DNA of 64,000 nucleotides, taken from positions 1 to 64,000 of the forward strand of contig NZ_JAJTBB010000048.1 in assembly GCF_021287135.1 (NCBI RefSeq). The letters run 5' to 3'. A program made the translations under genes and the position numbers. Under the pieces are notes generated by a model, which was not told where the DNA came from, made no database searches, and saw nothing but the letters and a program-made list of their open reading frames with translations. Each line of letters opens with the position of its first letter. The first letter of the stretch is position 1. Below, in pieces: positions 8,180-17,369 of the stretch. Source of the DNA: Acidovorax sp. GTDB lineage: Bacteria; Pseudomonadota; Gammaproteobacteria; Burkholderiales; Burkholderiaceae_C.

Positions 8180-9846
8180 CCGACCCCAGGGCCCGCAGCA
8201 TGGCCCACGACGCGGGCCACGACATGGTCCGTTATCCCGTGCTGGAGCGCCGCATCCGCGACAATCCCTGGAAAACCGCCGCCGTGGGCGAGCGCCGCCA
8301 CCGCGCCGTGCCCATGCAGCCCCTGCCGGCCGGGCAGCGTCCCGCCGCGCCGTTGCCCGACCCGAGCGACTGGACCTTCGAGCTGATCGAGCGCTACCAC
8401 GCCGCCATCGCTGCCACGGCAGAGCGCTTCGGCCTCGACACCTACCCCAACCAGCTGGAGATCATCACCGCCGAGCAGATGATGGACGCCTACGCCAGCG
8501 TGGGCATGCCGGTGAACTACCGGCACTGGAGCTACGGCAAGGAGTTTTTGGCCACCGAGCGGCGCTACCGGCGCGGGCACATGGGGCTGGCGTATGAAAT
8601 CGTCATCAACGCCAACCCCTGCATCAGCTATCTGATGGAGGAAAACACCACGGCCATGCAGGCGCTGGTGATTGCCCACGCCGCCTACGGGCACAACAGC
8701 TTCTTCAAGGGCAACTACCTGTTCCGCATGTGGACGGACGCGTCCAGCATCATTGACTACCTGGTGTATGCCAAGGACTACATCGCCCAGTGCGAGGAGC
8801 GCCACGGCCTGGCCGAGGTGGAAAAGCTGCTCGACTCCTGCCACGCGCTGGCCAACTTTGGTGTGGACCGCTACCGCCGCCCGGCCAAGAAAAGCCTGGC
8901 CCGCGAGCGGCTGGAGCGTGCGCAGCGCGAGGCCTACGCGCAGCAGCAGGTGAACGAGTTGTGGCGCACGCTGCCCACCCGCCCCGGCAAGGAAGACGCG
9001 GCGCAGGAACTGGAGCGCTTTCCCAGGGAGCCGCAGGAAAACATCCTCTACTTCATCGAAAAAAACGCGCCCTTGCTGGAGCCGTGGCAGCGCGAGGTGG
9101 TGCGCATCGTGCGCAAGATTGCCCAGTATTTCTACCCCCAGCGCCAGACGCAGGTGATGAACGAGGGCTGGGCCACCTTCTGGCACTACACCTTGCTCAA
9201 CACCCTGTACGACGATGGCTACCTGAGCGACGGGGCCATGATCGAATGGCTGGGCTCGCACACCAATGTCATCTACCAGCCGCCCGCGGGGCACCGGGCT
9301 TACAGCGGCATCAACCCCTACGCGCTGGGCTTTGCCATGTACCGCGACATCCAGCGTGTCTGCCAGAACCCCACGGCGGAAGACCGGCGCTGGTTCCCGG
9401 AGATTGCAGGCGCACCCTGGCTGCCCACCCTGGACCACGCCATGCGCAACTTCAAGGACGAGAGCTTCATCGGCCAGTACCTGAGCCCGCAGCTCATGCG
9501 CGACATGCGGCTGTTCGCCATCCATGACGACGTGGCCCGGCCGGACCTGCAGGTCAGCGCCATCCACGACGAGGACGGCTACCGCAGCCTGCGCCAGACC
9601 TTGTCGCAACAGTACGACCTGGGCACCCGCGAGCCCAACATCCAGGTGTGGAACGTGAATCTGCGCGGCGACCGCAGCCTGACCCTGCGCCACACGCAGT
9701 ACCAGGGCCGCCCGCTGGCCGAGGACACGCTGGAAGTGCTCAGGCACGTGGCGCGCCTGTGGGGCTTTGGCGTGCAGATCGAGACGGTGGACGCCGATGA
9801 CAACCATCCCGTGCTGCTGCACCAGGTGCCTGCTGCGGCAGGGTGA
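8176..9846 (+). CDS. spoVR: SpoVR family protein
   Basis: A 556-residue protein of the SpoVR family (YcgB in E. coli), named from Bacillus spore cortex formation but present in many non-sporulating proteobacteria, where it accompanies PrkA and YeaH. Recognisable blocks include the histidine-rich NEGWATFWHY and the PYALGFAMYRDI region. I set the start at 8176, where ATG overlaps the yeaH stop. The conserved family sequence begins slightly later (ATGs also at 8200 and 8224), so up to about 16 residues may be extra. It is the last gene of the prkA cluster. The enzymatic activity of the family is unknown. Confidence 0.94.
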   Translation: MTDPRARSMAHDAGHDMVRYPVLERRIRDNPWKTAAVGERRHRAVPMQPLPAGQRPAAPLPDPSDWTFELIERYHAAIAATAERFGLDTYPNQLEIITAEQMMDAYASVGMPVNYRHWSYGKEFLATERRYRRGHMGLAYEIVINANPCISYLMEENTTAMQALVIAHAAYGHNSFFKGNYLFRMWTDASSIIDYLVYAKDYIAQCEERHGLAEVEKLLDSCHALANFGVDRYRRPAKKSLARERLERAQREAYAQQQVNELWRTLPTRPGKEDAAQELERFPREPQENILYFIEKNAPLLEPWQREVVRIVRKIAQYFYPQRQTQVMNEGWATFWHYTLLNTLYDDGYLSDGAMIEWLGSHTNVIYQPPAGHRAYSGINPYALGFAMYRDIQRVCQNPTAEDRRWFPEIAGAPWLPTLDHAMRNFKDESFIGQYLSPQLMRDMRLFAIHDDVARPDLQVSAIHDEDGYRSLRQTLSQQYDLGTREPNIQVWNVNLRGDRSLTLRHTQYQGRPLAEDTLEVLRHVARLWGFGVQIETVDADDNHPVLLHQVPAAAG

Positions 9847-10514
9847 TGCGGCGCCTTTGGTGGCTTTAAGTTTGCTACTATTTTGATAGCTGCTTGCTCT
9901 TTATCCATAAGCGCTTGCGGGCATTTTGATCCAAATTCAGCAGCTATCGCGGCGGCCAGGACTGTTTTCGCTGGGGGAGCGCTGGGAGGCGCCTGGCAGC
10001 GGTGGCCTTGGCCGTTGTGCCCGCCCCGCACCCGCATGCTGCCAAAGGCCGCCCTGCCAGATGGCCCGGCGGATGGGCAGGGACTCAGGGTATGTCCTGA
10101 TCTGCACGCATGGGGTGCCCCACGCGTCGCGGTGGTCGGCCGCGCAGGCCCTTGTTGTGGGTTTTGCTGAGCGCAATCGCTGCCAAATTCTTGAATTCCA
10201 TCTACCCACAGGTGCAATAACCCGCCCAGCTTGGGGCGTCGGGCCGTCATCACCCTGCCACCGGACGGCGGCACGATTTAGAGAGCGCTCTCAACGTGGG
10301 GATCACCCCAATCGACGCAGCCAGGGCCGTGGGGCACCCTGACGGACAGGGCCTTGCCAGCCGCTGTGACCGGTGTTTCGAAAGATGGCAAGGTTTGTGC
10401 TTTGAGCCTTGGCGGCCGCAGCCCCTGTCCCAGGGTGGTGCCCCGGGGCGGCGAGGGCTGTGAACAGCTAGGCAATTGGATGGGCCGCGATGCGGCGGCC
10501 CTCAGGAGTGACGG
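9847..10514. other. 668-bp gap after spoVR
   Basis: No convincing gene is present: the open frames here are short, lack ribosome-binding sites and show no recognisable family. The region holds one copy of the short double-hairpin repeat at its left end, the perfect palindrome GAGAGCGCTCTC (10281-10292), and at its right end a ribosome-binding site CAGGAG (10502-10507) serving the lipoprotein gene at 10515. A small RNA could lie here but nothing in the sequence demonstrates it. Confidence 0.4.
9874..9928 (+). repeat. Short double-hairpin repeat, copy 1
   Basis: A copy of the window-wide repeat: GCTACTATTTTGATAGC, then TGCTTGCTC, then the second arm ending in ATAAGCGCTTG. The first hairpin pairs GCTA with TAGC. 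The second arm is less regular than in other copies because CTTGCTC replaces CTTGCGC. It lies just downstream of spoVR. Confidence 0.75.
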
Positions 10515-10889
10515 ATGAAAACGACGTTTGGGCTGGTTTCCGGTGCGGTGGCAACGACGCTGTGGTTGACGGGCTGTGCCAGCCAGCCGCCTGTAATGCA
10601 ATCCTTTGCCGAGCCGGCCGACCGCGCAAGCATGCAGTTCGCGTGCGGCAACGGTGAAAAGGTGGAGATGCAGTTCTATCCTGACCAGGGCCTGGGCGTG
10701 CTGCGCCGCCGCGGCTGGACGGTGGACCTGCCCAAGCGCACCGTGGACACCGGATATGCCTACAGCAACGGCCCGACCACCGTGGTGGGCAAGGGCAACG
10801 AGCTCACGATCCAGATTGGCCACCTGGCACCGATCTGGTGCCGCAGCAGCAGCCCCATGATGGTGGCGGGCGCGGTGCCCGCGCAGTAA
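10515..10889 (+). CDS. Lipoprotein with an MliC-like (C-type lysozyme inhibitor) domain
   Basis: A 124-residue protein with a lipoprotein signal peptide: a positively charged start, a hydrophobic core and the lipobox LTGC, with cleavage before Cys-21. The mature part resembles MliC/PliC domains, which bind and block lysozyme at the outer membrane: FACGNGEKVEMQF for the first strand, TGYAYSNG for the SGxxY loop, VVGKG for the WxKG turn and a closing Cys (IWCR) able to pair with the first. The tryptophan of the WxKG turn is replaced by valine, so inhibition is a family-based guess. The ribosome-binding site CAGGAG is well spaced. It is convergent with kynA. Confidence 0.75.
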   Translation: MKTTFGLVSGAVATTLWLTGCASQPPVMQSFAEPADRASMQFACGNGEKVEMQFYPDQGLGVLRRRGWTVDLPKRTVDTGYAYSNGPTTVVGKGNELTIQIGHLAPIWCRSSSPMMVAGAVPAQ

Positions 10890-10903
10890 CCCGGCGCCCC
10901 CTT

Positions 10904-10938
10904 CGCCAGGCCCAGGCGCCCCTCAGTCGGGGCTGGCG
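10904..10938. terminator. Hairpin at the convergent junction of the MliC-like gene and kynA
   Basis: CGCCAG (10904-10909) pairs with CTGGCG (10933-10938), and inside it GCCCC pairs with GGGGC around the loop TCAGTC. There is no T-run on either side, so termination is only suggested by its place between convergent genes. Confidence 0.35.
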
Positions 10939-10997
10939 AGTTGCCCTGCGGGCCGCGGCGCGCCCCACCGTAGTTGTTCTGAGTGGCCCCGGGCCGT

Positions 10998-11888
10998 TCA
11001 CAGGTCCGTGCGCAACCGCCAGATCTCCGGGAACAGCACCACGTCCAGCATCTTGCGCAGGTAGCTCACGCCGCCGGTGCCGCCCGTGCCGCGCTTGAAG
11101 CCGATCACGCGCTCCACCGTGGTCACGTGGCGGAAGCGCCAGAGCCGGAAGGCGTCCTCCAGGTCGGTCAGCTCTTCGCCCAGCTGGTACAGGTCCCAGT
11201 GCTGCTCAGGGTTGCGGTACACCGTGAGCCAGGCCTGTTCCACCGCGTCGCTTTCCGCATAAGGCTGCGTCCAGTCGCGTTCGAGGTGCGACGCAGGCAC
11301 GGGCAGGCCGCGCCGGGCCATCAGGCGCAGGGCCTCATCGTAGAGCGACGGCGCCTCATAGGCCGCCTGCACCTGGGCCAGCAGGTCCGCCCGATGCTCG
11401 TGCGGGCGCAGCATGGCGCGATTCTTGTTGCCCATCGAAAACTCGATGCAGCGGTACTGATAACTCTGGAAGCCGCTGGACTGCCCCAGGTACGGGCGCA
11501 TGGCGCTGTACTCGGGGGGTGTCATGGTGGCCAGCACATCCCAGGCGTGCACCAGCTGCTCCATGATCTTGCTGACGCGCGCCAGCATCTTGAACGCGGG
11601 CGGCAGCTCGTCGCGTGCAATGTGGCCGATGGCCGCGCGCAGCTCATGCAGCATGAGCTTCATCCACAGCTCGCTGGTCTGGTGCTGCACGATGAACAAC
11701 ATCTCGTCGTGCGCGGGAGACAGCGCCTTCTGCGCGGTGAGGATCGCGTCGAGCTGCAGGTAGTCGCCGTAGCTCATGCTTTGGCTGAAGTCGAGCTGGG
11801 CGCGCTCCTCATGCACGATGGATTCGGGCAGGGCGGCAGATGCCGCGTTGTTGTTGTCACCCGCAGGGGTTTGCGAGAACGGGCACAT
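10998..11888 (-). CDS. kynA: Tryptophan 2,3-dioxygenase
   Basis: A 296-residue haem enzyme that opens the indole ring of L-tryptophan with O2 to give N-formylkynurenine, the first step of the kynurenine pathway. Family hallmarks visible are SYGDYLQLD near the N-terminus, the substrate-pocket block [12 protein letters not shown], the haem-proximal region [13 protein letters not shown] and the C-terminal glycine loop GTGGTGG that closes over the substrate. The length is typical. It is the last gene of kynB-kynU-kynA, starting 18 nt after kynU ends, so it is surely co-transcribed. The 30 or so residues before the conserved part are low-complexity and the exact start is less certain. Confidence 0.96.
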   Translation of the reverse strand: MCPFSQTPAGDNNNAASAALPESIVHEERAQLDFSQSMSYGDYLQLDAILTAQKALSPAHDEMLFIVQHQTSELWMKLMLHELRAAIGHIARDELPPAFKMLARVSKIMEQLVHAWDVLATMTPPEYSAMRPYLGQSSGFQSYQYRCIEFSMGNKNRAMLRPHEHRADLLAQVQAAYEAPSLYDEALRLMARRGLPVPASHLERDWTQPYAESDAVEQAWLTVYRNPEQHWDLYQLGEELTDLEDAFRLWRFRHVTTVERVIGFKRGTGGTGGVSYLRKMLDVVLFPEIWRLRTDL

Positions 11889-11906
11889 GGTGGTTTGCCT
11901 TCCCGA

Positions 11907-13217
11907 TCAGGTGACGGCGTGCGTCTGGTTGAACTCGGCCTTTTGCCACTCGCCACTCTCCAGTACCTGGCGCAGATGCTCCACGGCATTCCACACGTCT
12001 TCAAAGCCCAGGTACAGCGGCGTGAAGCCAAACCGCAGGATGTCGTTGTGGCGGCCCGTGCCGCCGTCGCCCTTGCGGAAGTCTCCGATCACGCCGCGCG
12101 CAATCAGCGCCTGCACGATGGCGTAGGCACCGCTGCCCTGGCCGTTCACGCCCGCGCCTTCGTCGCGGGTCAGGCAGACCTGCGAGCCGCGCTGGGCATG
12201 GTCCCGCGGCGTAGCCAGGCCCAGCCCGTGGCCGGCGCAACGTTCTTCCACCAGCGCGATGAACAGGTCGGTCAGCGCCAGCGACTTGGCGCGCAGCGCG
12301 GCCATGCCGCCCAGGCTTTGCGCAGCCGTGAACACATCCAGCCCGCACTGCAGCGCCGACAGGCTGATGATGGGCTGTGTGCCGCACAGGTAGCGCGTGA
12401 TGCCGGGCGCGGGCTGGTAGTCGGGCGTGAAGGCAAATGGCGCGGCATGGCCCCACCAGCCCGACAGCGGCTGCCAGAAGCGATCGGCATGGCGCGGGTG
12501 CACCCACACAAAGGCCGGGGCGCCCGGGCCGCCGTTCAGGTACTTGTAGCCGCAGCCGATGGAAAAGTCTGCGCCCGCGCCGTTCAGATCGACCGGCACC
12601 GCACCCGCGCTGTGCGCCAGGTCCCACACCGTGAGGATGCCTGCCGCGTGTGCGGCGGCCGTGACGGCGGCCATGTCGTGCATGGCGCCGGTGCGGTAGT
12701 TCACGTGGGTGAGCATCAGCACGGCCACGTCGCTCGTGAGCGCAGCGGCAATCTCCTCAGGCTCCACCAGCACCAGCTCCAGGCCGCGCTCCTTGCACAG
12801 GCCTTCGGCAATGTAAAGATCGGTGGGGAAGTTGCTGCGCTCGCTCACCACGCGCTTGCGGGTGGGGCTGTCTTCACGCGCAATGTTCAGGGCCGCGCTG
12901 AGCACCTTGTAGAGGTTGATGGACGTGGTGTCGGTGCACACCACTTCGTTGGGGCCCGCGCCGATCAGCGGGGCCAGCTGGTTGCCCAGACGCTGGGGCA
13001 GGTCGAACCAGCTGGCGGTGTTCCAGGATTGGATGAGGTCCGTGGCCCATTCGCGGTTCACCACGTCGGCCACGCGCGCGGCGGCGGCCTTGGGCGCCAC
13101 GCCCAGCGAATTCCCGTCCAGGTAGATCACGCCCGGCGGCAGGGCAAAGCGGTCGCGCAGGGCGCGCAGCGGGTCTTGGGCGTCGCGCGCCCGGCAGTCT
13201 TGCAAGGTGGTGGTCAT
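11907..13217 (-). CDS. kynU: Kynureninase
   Basis: A 436-residue PLP enzyme that cleaves kynurenine to anthranilate and alanine. The PLP-binding lysine lies in [11 protein letters not shown], and [13 protein letters not shown] is the cofactor aspartate region. I chose the ATG at 13217 (MTTTLQD). The frame stays open for 26 more codons upstream to 13295, but those codons come from a short intergenic repeat and have no family similarity. It is the middle gene of the operon, between kynB and kynA. Anthranilate produced here could enter tryptophan synthesis or aromatic degradation; no anthranilate-degrading genes are in the window. Confidence 0.95.
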   Translation of the reverse strand: MTTTLQDCRARDAQDPLRALRDRFALPPGVIYLDGNSLGVAPKAAAARVADVVNREWATDLIQSWNTASWFDLPQRLGNQLAPLIGAGPNEVVCTDTTSINLYKVLSAALNIAREDSPTRKRVVSERSNFPTDLYIAEGLCKERGLELVLVEPEEIAAALTSDVAVLMLTHVNYRTGAMHDMAAVTAAAHAAGILTVWDLAHSAGAVPVDLNGAGADFSIGCGYKYLNGGPGAPAFVWVHPRHADRFWQPLSGWWGHAAPFAFTPDYQPAPGITRYLCGTQPIISLSALQCGLDVFTAAQSLGGMAALRAKSLALTDLFIALVEERCAGHGLGLATPRDHAQRGSQVCLTRDEGAGVNGQGSGAYAIVQALIARGVIGDFRKGDGGTGRHNDILRFGFTPLYLGFEDVWNAVEHLRQVLESGEWQKAEFNQTHAVT

Positions 13218-13230
13218 GGTGAAATTGCTT

Positions 13231-13287
13231 CTGTTTTGATAGCTGCTTGCGCTTTCCAGATAAGCGCTAGAGGCCAAAAAGGCTTGA
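13231..13287 (+). repeat. Short double-hairpin repeat, copy 2 (kynB-kynU spacer)
   Basis: A copy with the core TTTTGATAGCTGCTTGCGC, then TTTCCAGATAAGCGCTAGAGGCC and an A-run. The second hairpin pairs AGCGCTT-like arms (GCGCTT with AAGCGC). It occupies almost the whole 82-bp spacer between kynB and kynU, and read on the minus strand it leaves the kynU frame open upstream of the ATG. Confidence 0.85.
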
Positions 13288-13299
13288 AAATTCAATGAG

Positions 13300-13953
13300 C
13301 TACAGTGCCCGCAGAACGGCCCGCACGGGCGAGGCGTCGGCGGTGGTCAGCTTCAGCGGAAGGGCGATCAGCTCGTAGTCGCCCTCGGGCACGGCGTCGA
13401 GCACCAGGTTTTCCAGCACGCGCAGGCCCCGGCGGCGGATGACCTGGTGGCTTTCCAGCGTCTTGCTCTCGGCCGGGTCGATGCTGGCGGTGTCAATGCC
13501 CACCAGCAGCACGCCGAGGTCGGCCAGGCGCTCGATGGTGTCCGGCGCGTAGGCGGCCAGCTGGGCGTCCCAGCGGTCCACGGGCATGCGTTCGTAGGTG
13601 CGCACCAGCACGCGCGGGGGCAGGGTGCCGTTTACGGCGTGGGCGATGTGCTCCCAGGTGATGAGCGGCCCGCGGCCGATGGCGTGGATCACGCGGCAGG
13701 GGCCCAGAAAGGCGTCCAGCGGCACGTCGCCAATCGTTGCGCCGTGCTCGTCGTAGTGCAGGGGCGCATCGGCATGCGCGCCCACGTGGGGTGACAGCGT
13801 GATGGCGCTCACGTTGACCGGGCAGCCCGGGCCGATGGTGGCGCACCACTGCTGGCGGTAGGCCGTGTCGCCGGGGAACACCGGGCTGCCCGCGTGCACG
13901 GGCGGCGAGATGTCCCACAGCGGGCGGGCGGTGGTGGAGGAAGGCGTTGACAT
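13300..13953 (-). CDS. kynB: Kynurenine formamidase (arylformamidase)
   Basis: A 217-residue metal-dependent hydrolase of the cyclase family that removes formate from N-formylkynurenine, the second step of the pathway. The metal-binding motif reads [12 protein letters not shown] (family HxGTHxDAPxHF), and [14 protein letters not shown] is the usual N-terminal block. The start MSTPSST at 13953 gives the family length; the frame is open another 20 codons upstream without similarity. It is the first gene of the operon. No divergent Lrp-type regulator (KynR), common beside such operons in pseudomonads, is present here. A dyad directly upstream of the start codon may be the operator. Confidence 0.94.
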   Translation of the reverse strand: MSTPSSTTARPLWDISPPVHAGSPVFPGDTAYRQQWCATIGPGCPVNVSAITLSPHVGAHADAPLHYDEHGATIGDVPLDAFLGPCRVIHAIGRGPLITWEHIAHAVNGTLPPRVLVRTYERMPVDRWDAQLAAYAPDTIERLADLGVLLVGIDTASIDPAESKTLESHQVIRRRGLRVLENLVLDAVPEGDYELIALPLKLTTADASPVRAVLRAL

Positions 13954-13974
13954 GGGACAAAGTTTGCATGTCCC
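13954..13974 (-). promoter_or_regulatory. Inverted repeat directly upstream of kynB
   Basis: GGGACA (13954-13959) and TGTCCC (13969-13974) are separated by 9 nt and touch the kynB start codon. Such a position would let a bound protein block translation initiation or early transcription. Upstream lies an A/T-rich stretch (13976-14025) suited to a promoter. The operator role is inferred from position only. Confidence 0.4.
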
Positions 13975-14114
13975 GAAAAAACCGTGGTGTCGGTTATTTC
14001 CAACAGGGCTCAAAAAATAGTTGAGGCCTAAACGATCAAGGGGCCCACCGCCGCTGGCGGTTGCCGATGCACCGCCAGCGCAGCCGGTGCGGCCGGTGGC
14101 GGCTTGTCACGCCG

Positions 14115-15569
14115 TCAGGTGCCCGGGGCGGACGGAATGTCCACGCCAAAGCCCACGCCCCGGCCGCCCAGCCCTGCGCAGACGCGGACCTGCCCACCCA
14201 GGCGCAACGCGGCCTGCCGCACGATGGCCAATCCCAGCCCGGACCCCGTGGCTGCCTGGCCTGCGCCCCGGTAGAAGCGTTCAAACACACGGTCGCGGTC
14301 AGCGGCAGGGATGCCGGGGCCATCGTCCTGCACCGACAGGTGGAGCAAGGCCCCCTCGCGCCGCAGCGCCACCGCCACGTTGCCGCCGGCCGGTGTGTAG
14401 CGCACCGCGTTGTCGATGAGGTTGTGGGCGATGGACTCCAGTGCGGGCAGGTCCAGCCGAGCGGGCAGGCTGTCCGGCGCGTCCAGCGACAGCTCGATCT
14501 GCCGGGCCATCGCCTCGGGCGCGGCCTGGGCCAGCACGCCCCGCAGCCACTGCGCTACGTCCAGCTCGCGCGGGGCAGGGCGCTGGGCGTCGTCCAGCGC
14601 CGCCAGGTCCAGCAGCTGCTGGGCCAGGTGCGAGGTGCGGGCGATGGCCTGCTCCAAATGCGCCTGGGCCTGCGTGCGCTCGGCCGCGCTCTGCGACCGT
14701 GCCATCACATGGGCCTGCGCGTTGATGACCGCCAGCGGCGTGCGGATCTCGTGCGCGGCGTCTTGCACAAAGGCACGCTCGCGCTCCACTTTCTGGCGCA
14801 GCTGGGCCAGAAAGTGGTCGAGCGACTGCTCCAGCGGCTTGAGCTCACGGTGGCGGGCGTGGAAGCCCACGGGCTGCAGATCATCCTTGCCCCGCTGCGC
14901 GATGCGGCTGGCCAGCTGCTGCAGCGGGCGCAGGCCGTTGCGCACCGACAGCCACACGGGCAGCAGCACAAAGGGGGCGGCCAGCAGCAGGTAGGGCAGC
15001 AGGTAGCGGCCGTTGTAGGTCAAGTAATCCGCGTCTGTCCGCTTGTTATCGACAATGCGCAGTGTCCAGCGGGCGTTGCGGCCGGCGTAGATCCGATAGG
15101 GTTTGCCTTGCACGACGGACTCCGAGAGGGCAGAGCCTTCCCGCAGCGGAGGCAGTGGAATGTCCAGCTCTTCAAGACCTGCGGGGGCATAGACCACCTG
15201 CCCTGTGGCGCTGTCGCGCAGCTCATGCATCGACGCGCCCGGCAGCAGGCCGATCTGGCGACGGCGGATGTTGGTCCAGTGGTTGGTGGCCGCTACGGCC
15301 GCAGCGGCCTGCGCCGGGTCCGTGATCGGGGTGAGCGACTCAAGCAGCGCGTCGCCGTACTTCAGCAGCCCCGGGTCGTTGGTGATGGCCTGCTTGTAGT
15401 TGAAGAAGTTGTAGCCCAGCAGCACCGCCCACACCAGCACAAACGCCGCGGTGACCGACACCACGCTGCGTCGCACCAGCGTGGGCTCAGCCAGTCGGCG
15501 CAATGCCGTCTGCAGCCGCGCCGACGGAGGCACTGCGGAAGGAGTTGCAAGTGCAGAGCGCTTGGTCAT
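14115..15569 (-). CDS. Membrane sensor histidine kinase (QseC/TctE type)
   Basis: A 484-residue two-component sensor. One membrane segment lies near residues 36-58, then a periplasmic region of about 140 residues, a second membrane segment near 200-220, and a linker. The phospho-accepting histidine is His-273 in AAHEIRTPL. The ATP-binding boxes are complete: N box NLIDNAVRYTP, G1 DDGPGIP and G2 GSGLGLAIV. The periplasmic part carries no family I can name, so the signal is unknown. Its ATG overlaps the stop of the response-regulator gene by 4 nt, so the two proteins form one system. Confidence 0.92.
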   Translation of the reverse strand: MTKRSALATPSAVPPSARLQTALRRLAEPTLVRRSVVSVTAAFVLVWAVLLGYNFFNYKQAITNDPGLLKYGDALLESLTPITDPAQAAAAVAATNHWTNIRRRQIGLLPGASMHELRDSATGQVVYAPAGLEELDIPLPPLREGSALSESVVQGKPYRIYAGRNARWTLRIVDNKRTDADYLTYNGRYLLPYLLLAAPFVLLPVWLSVRNGLRPLQQLASRIAQRGKDDLQPVGFHARHRELKPLEQSLDHFLAQLRQKVERERAFVQDAAHEIRTPLAVINAQAHVMARSQSAAERTQAQAHLEQAIARTSHLAQQLLDLAALDDAQRPAPRELDVAQWLRGVLAQAAPEAMARQIELSLDAPDSLPARLDLPALESIAHNLIDNAVRYTPAGGNVAVALRREGALLHLSVQDDGPGIPAADRDRVFERFYRGAGQAATGSGLGLAIVRQAALRLGGQVRVCAGLGGRGVGFGVDIPSAPGT

Positions 15570-16231
15570 GCTTGCAGCAAGTACCCCACACCCCGCACGG
15601 TGCGGATCAGCTCCGCCCCGATCTTGCGGCGCAGGTTGGACACATGCACCTCAATGGCCGCAAAGTCCACCGGCTCGCCCAGCGGGTCCAGCCGCTGCGA
15701 CAGCACGCTCTTGGACACCACCACCCCCGGCTCGCGCGCCAGCTCCAGCAGCAGCTGGAACTCGCGTGGCGACAGGTCCAGCGGCACACCGCCGCGCTGC
15801 ACCGCGTGCCGCCGCGGCTCCACCACCAGCTCGCCCAGCACCCAGCGCTCGCTCGCCTGCCGGGCGCTGCGGCGCAGCACCGCGCGGATGCGCGACATCA
15901 GCTCGGCCGTGGCAAAGGGCTTGACCACGAAGTCGTCCGCCCCGCCGTCCAGGCCCGCCAGCCGGTCTTCCACGGCCGAGCGCGCGGTGATGACGATGAT
16001 CGGTACCTGTCCGCCGACACCCGTCTGCGCCCGCCAGCGCGCCAGCAGGTCGAAGCCGCTGCCATCGGGCAGCGTCAGGTCCAGCAGCACGCAGTCCACC
16101 GTGGTGGCGTCCACCGTGGCAGGCGCGTCCACGGCGCGGCGCAGCCATTCGCTGGTGAGGCCTTCGACCTTCAGTGCCGACTGCAGCGCGCGCCCCAGGT
16201 CCAGGTCGTCTTCGATGAGCAGGATGTGCAT
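15566..16231 (-). CDS. OmpR-family response regulator
   Basis: A 221-residue cytoplasmic DNA-binding regulator. The receiver has the acidic pair Asp-8/Asp-9, the phospho-acceptor Asp-51 in LLDLTLPDG and the conserved lysine in VVKPFATAEL. The C-terminal half is a winged helix, ending in the typical IEVHVSNLRRKIG and IRTVRGVGYLL. Together with the downstream histidine kinase it forms a QseBC/TctDE-type pair. No obvious target gene is adjacent; the dehydrogenase on the other side is divergent and shares a 196-bp upstream region with it, so it may be regulated. Confidence 0.94.
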   Translation of the reverse strand: MHILLIEDDLDLGRALQSALKVEGLTSEWLRRAVDAPATVDATTVDCVLLDLTLPDGSGFDLLARWRAQTGVGGQVPIIVITARSAVEDRLAGLDGGADDFVVKPFATAELMSRIRAVLRRSARQASERWVLGELVVEPRRHAVQRGGVPLDLSPREFQLLLELAREPGVVVSKSVLSQRLDPLGEPVDFAAIEVHVSNLRRKIGAELIRTVRGVGYLLQA

Positions 16232-16427
16232 GGAGTCATTGTGGAGCGTTGCGGCTTAAGGACCGCCAAATTCCGCAGGCCGAGCGGATGGGTTTGGGAA
16301 GACGCTGAAAGCGGCGGGGCGCATTGTTGGGTAGAGTGGGCGCGGCGCCGGCCTCATGCGCCCCACCAGGGCGCTCCGGGCTCGTGCCGCGCAGCAGTAA
16401 CCCACCCGCTGAAAGAAAGGCACCACC

Positions 16428-17303
16428 ATGCAGATTGGCTTTATCGGACTGGGCGTCATGGGGCTTCCCATGGCGCTGAACCTGGCGCGCGCCGGCACCC
16501 CGCTGTGGGTGTGGAACCGGTCGCCCGAGAAATGCGAGACCCTGCGCGCCGCTGGCGCGCAAGTGGCCGCAACACCCGCGCAGGTCTGCGCGCAGGCGCA
16601 AGTGGTCATCCTCATGCTGGCCAACGAACAGGCCATGGACGAGGCGCTGCAGCGCGGCACGGCGTCTTTTGCCAGCCAGGTGCGGGACCGCACCATCGTC
16701 CACATGGGCACCACCTCGCCGGAATATTCCAAGGCGCTGGAGCAGGACATCCTGGCGGCCGGCGGCCGCTATGTGGAGGCCCCGGTCTCCGGCTCGCGCA
16801 AGCCGGCTGAGGCCGGGCAGCTCGTCGGCATGCTGGCGGGCGACCCGGCCAGTGTGCAGGCGGTGCAGCCGCTGCTGGCGCCCGTGTGCCGCACCACCTT
16901 CGTGTGCGGGGCGGTGCCCTCGGCGCTGCTGATGAAGCTGTCGGTCAACCTGTTTCTCATCACCATGGTGACCGGCTTGTGCGAAGCCGCGCACTTTGCC
17001 GACCGCAACGGGCTGGACATAGAGCTGTTCCGCTCGGTGCTGGATGCGGGCCCCATGGCCAGCAGCGTGTCGCAGGTGAAGCTGGCCAAGCTGGTCGCCC
17101 GCGACTTCGAGGTGCAGGCCGCCATCCACGACGTGCTCAAGAACAACCAACTCGTGGCCCAGGCCGCGCGCAGTGCGCAGCTGGCGTCGCCGCTGCTGGA
17201 TGCGTGCCACGCGCTGTTCGCGCAGACTGCCGAGATGGGCCTGGGCCAGGCCGACATGGTGGCGGTGGTGCGCGCGCTGGAGGCGCGCACCGCGGCGCTG
17301 TAG
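16428..17303 (+). CDS. NAD(P)-dependent beta-hydroxyacid dehydrogenase (3-hydroxyisobutyrate dehydrogenase family)
   Basis: A 291-residue oxidoreductase acting on a short beta-hydroxyacid or its semialdehyde. The N-terminal Rossmann motif is [13 protein letters not shown]. The substrate-binding block is [15 protein letters not shown]. The catalytic lysine lies in LLMKLSVN, where the usual KxxxN spacing is kept. Members of the family include tartronate semialdehyde reductase, glyoxylate/succinic semialdehyde reductase and 3-hydroxyisobutyrate dehydrogenase, and the sequence alone does not decide among them. The ribosome-binding site AAAGAAAGG precedes the ATG. It is divergent from the response-regulator gene and is followed by the long repeat. 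Confidence 0.88.
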   Translation: MQIGFIGLGVMGLPMALNLARAGTPLWVWNRSPEKCETLRAAGAQVAATPAQVCAQAQVVILMLANEQAMDEALQRGTASFASQVRDRTIVHMGTTSPEYSKALEQDILAAGGRYVEAPVSGSRKPAEAGQLVGMLAGDPASVQAVQPLLAPVCRTTFVCGAVPSALLMKLSVNLFLITMVTGLCEAAHFADRNGLDIELFRSVLDAGPMASSVSQVKLAKLVARDFEVQAAIHDVLKNNQLVAQAARSAQLASPLLDACHALFAQTAEMGLGQADMVAVVRALEARTAAL

Positions 17304-17369
17304 CGCGCACGGACGGCCCTCCTGGTGCAAGCGCACTCCGGGGCCGCCGTCGGTCTTTGGCGTGGCTTA

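Noticed and set aside
10281-10292. Palindrome GAGAGCGCTCTC as a LacI-type operator
   Set aside because: It is a single short GC-containing dyad more than 220 bp from the next start and without a nearby regulator gene, so chance is likely.
10983-13298. 771-codon plus-strand frame opposite kynA and kynU
   Set aside because: It is antisense to two complete enzymes with all catalytic motifs and has the composition of a GC-rich shadow.
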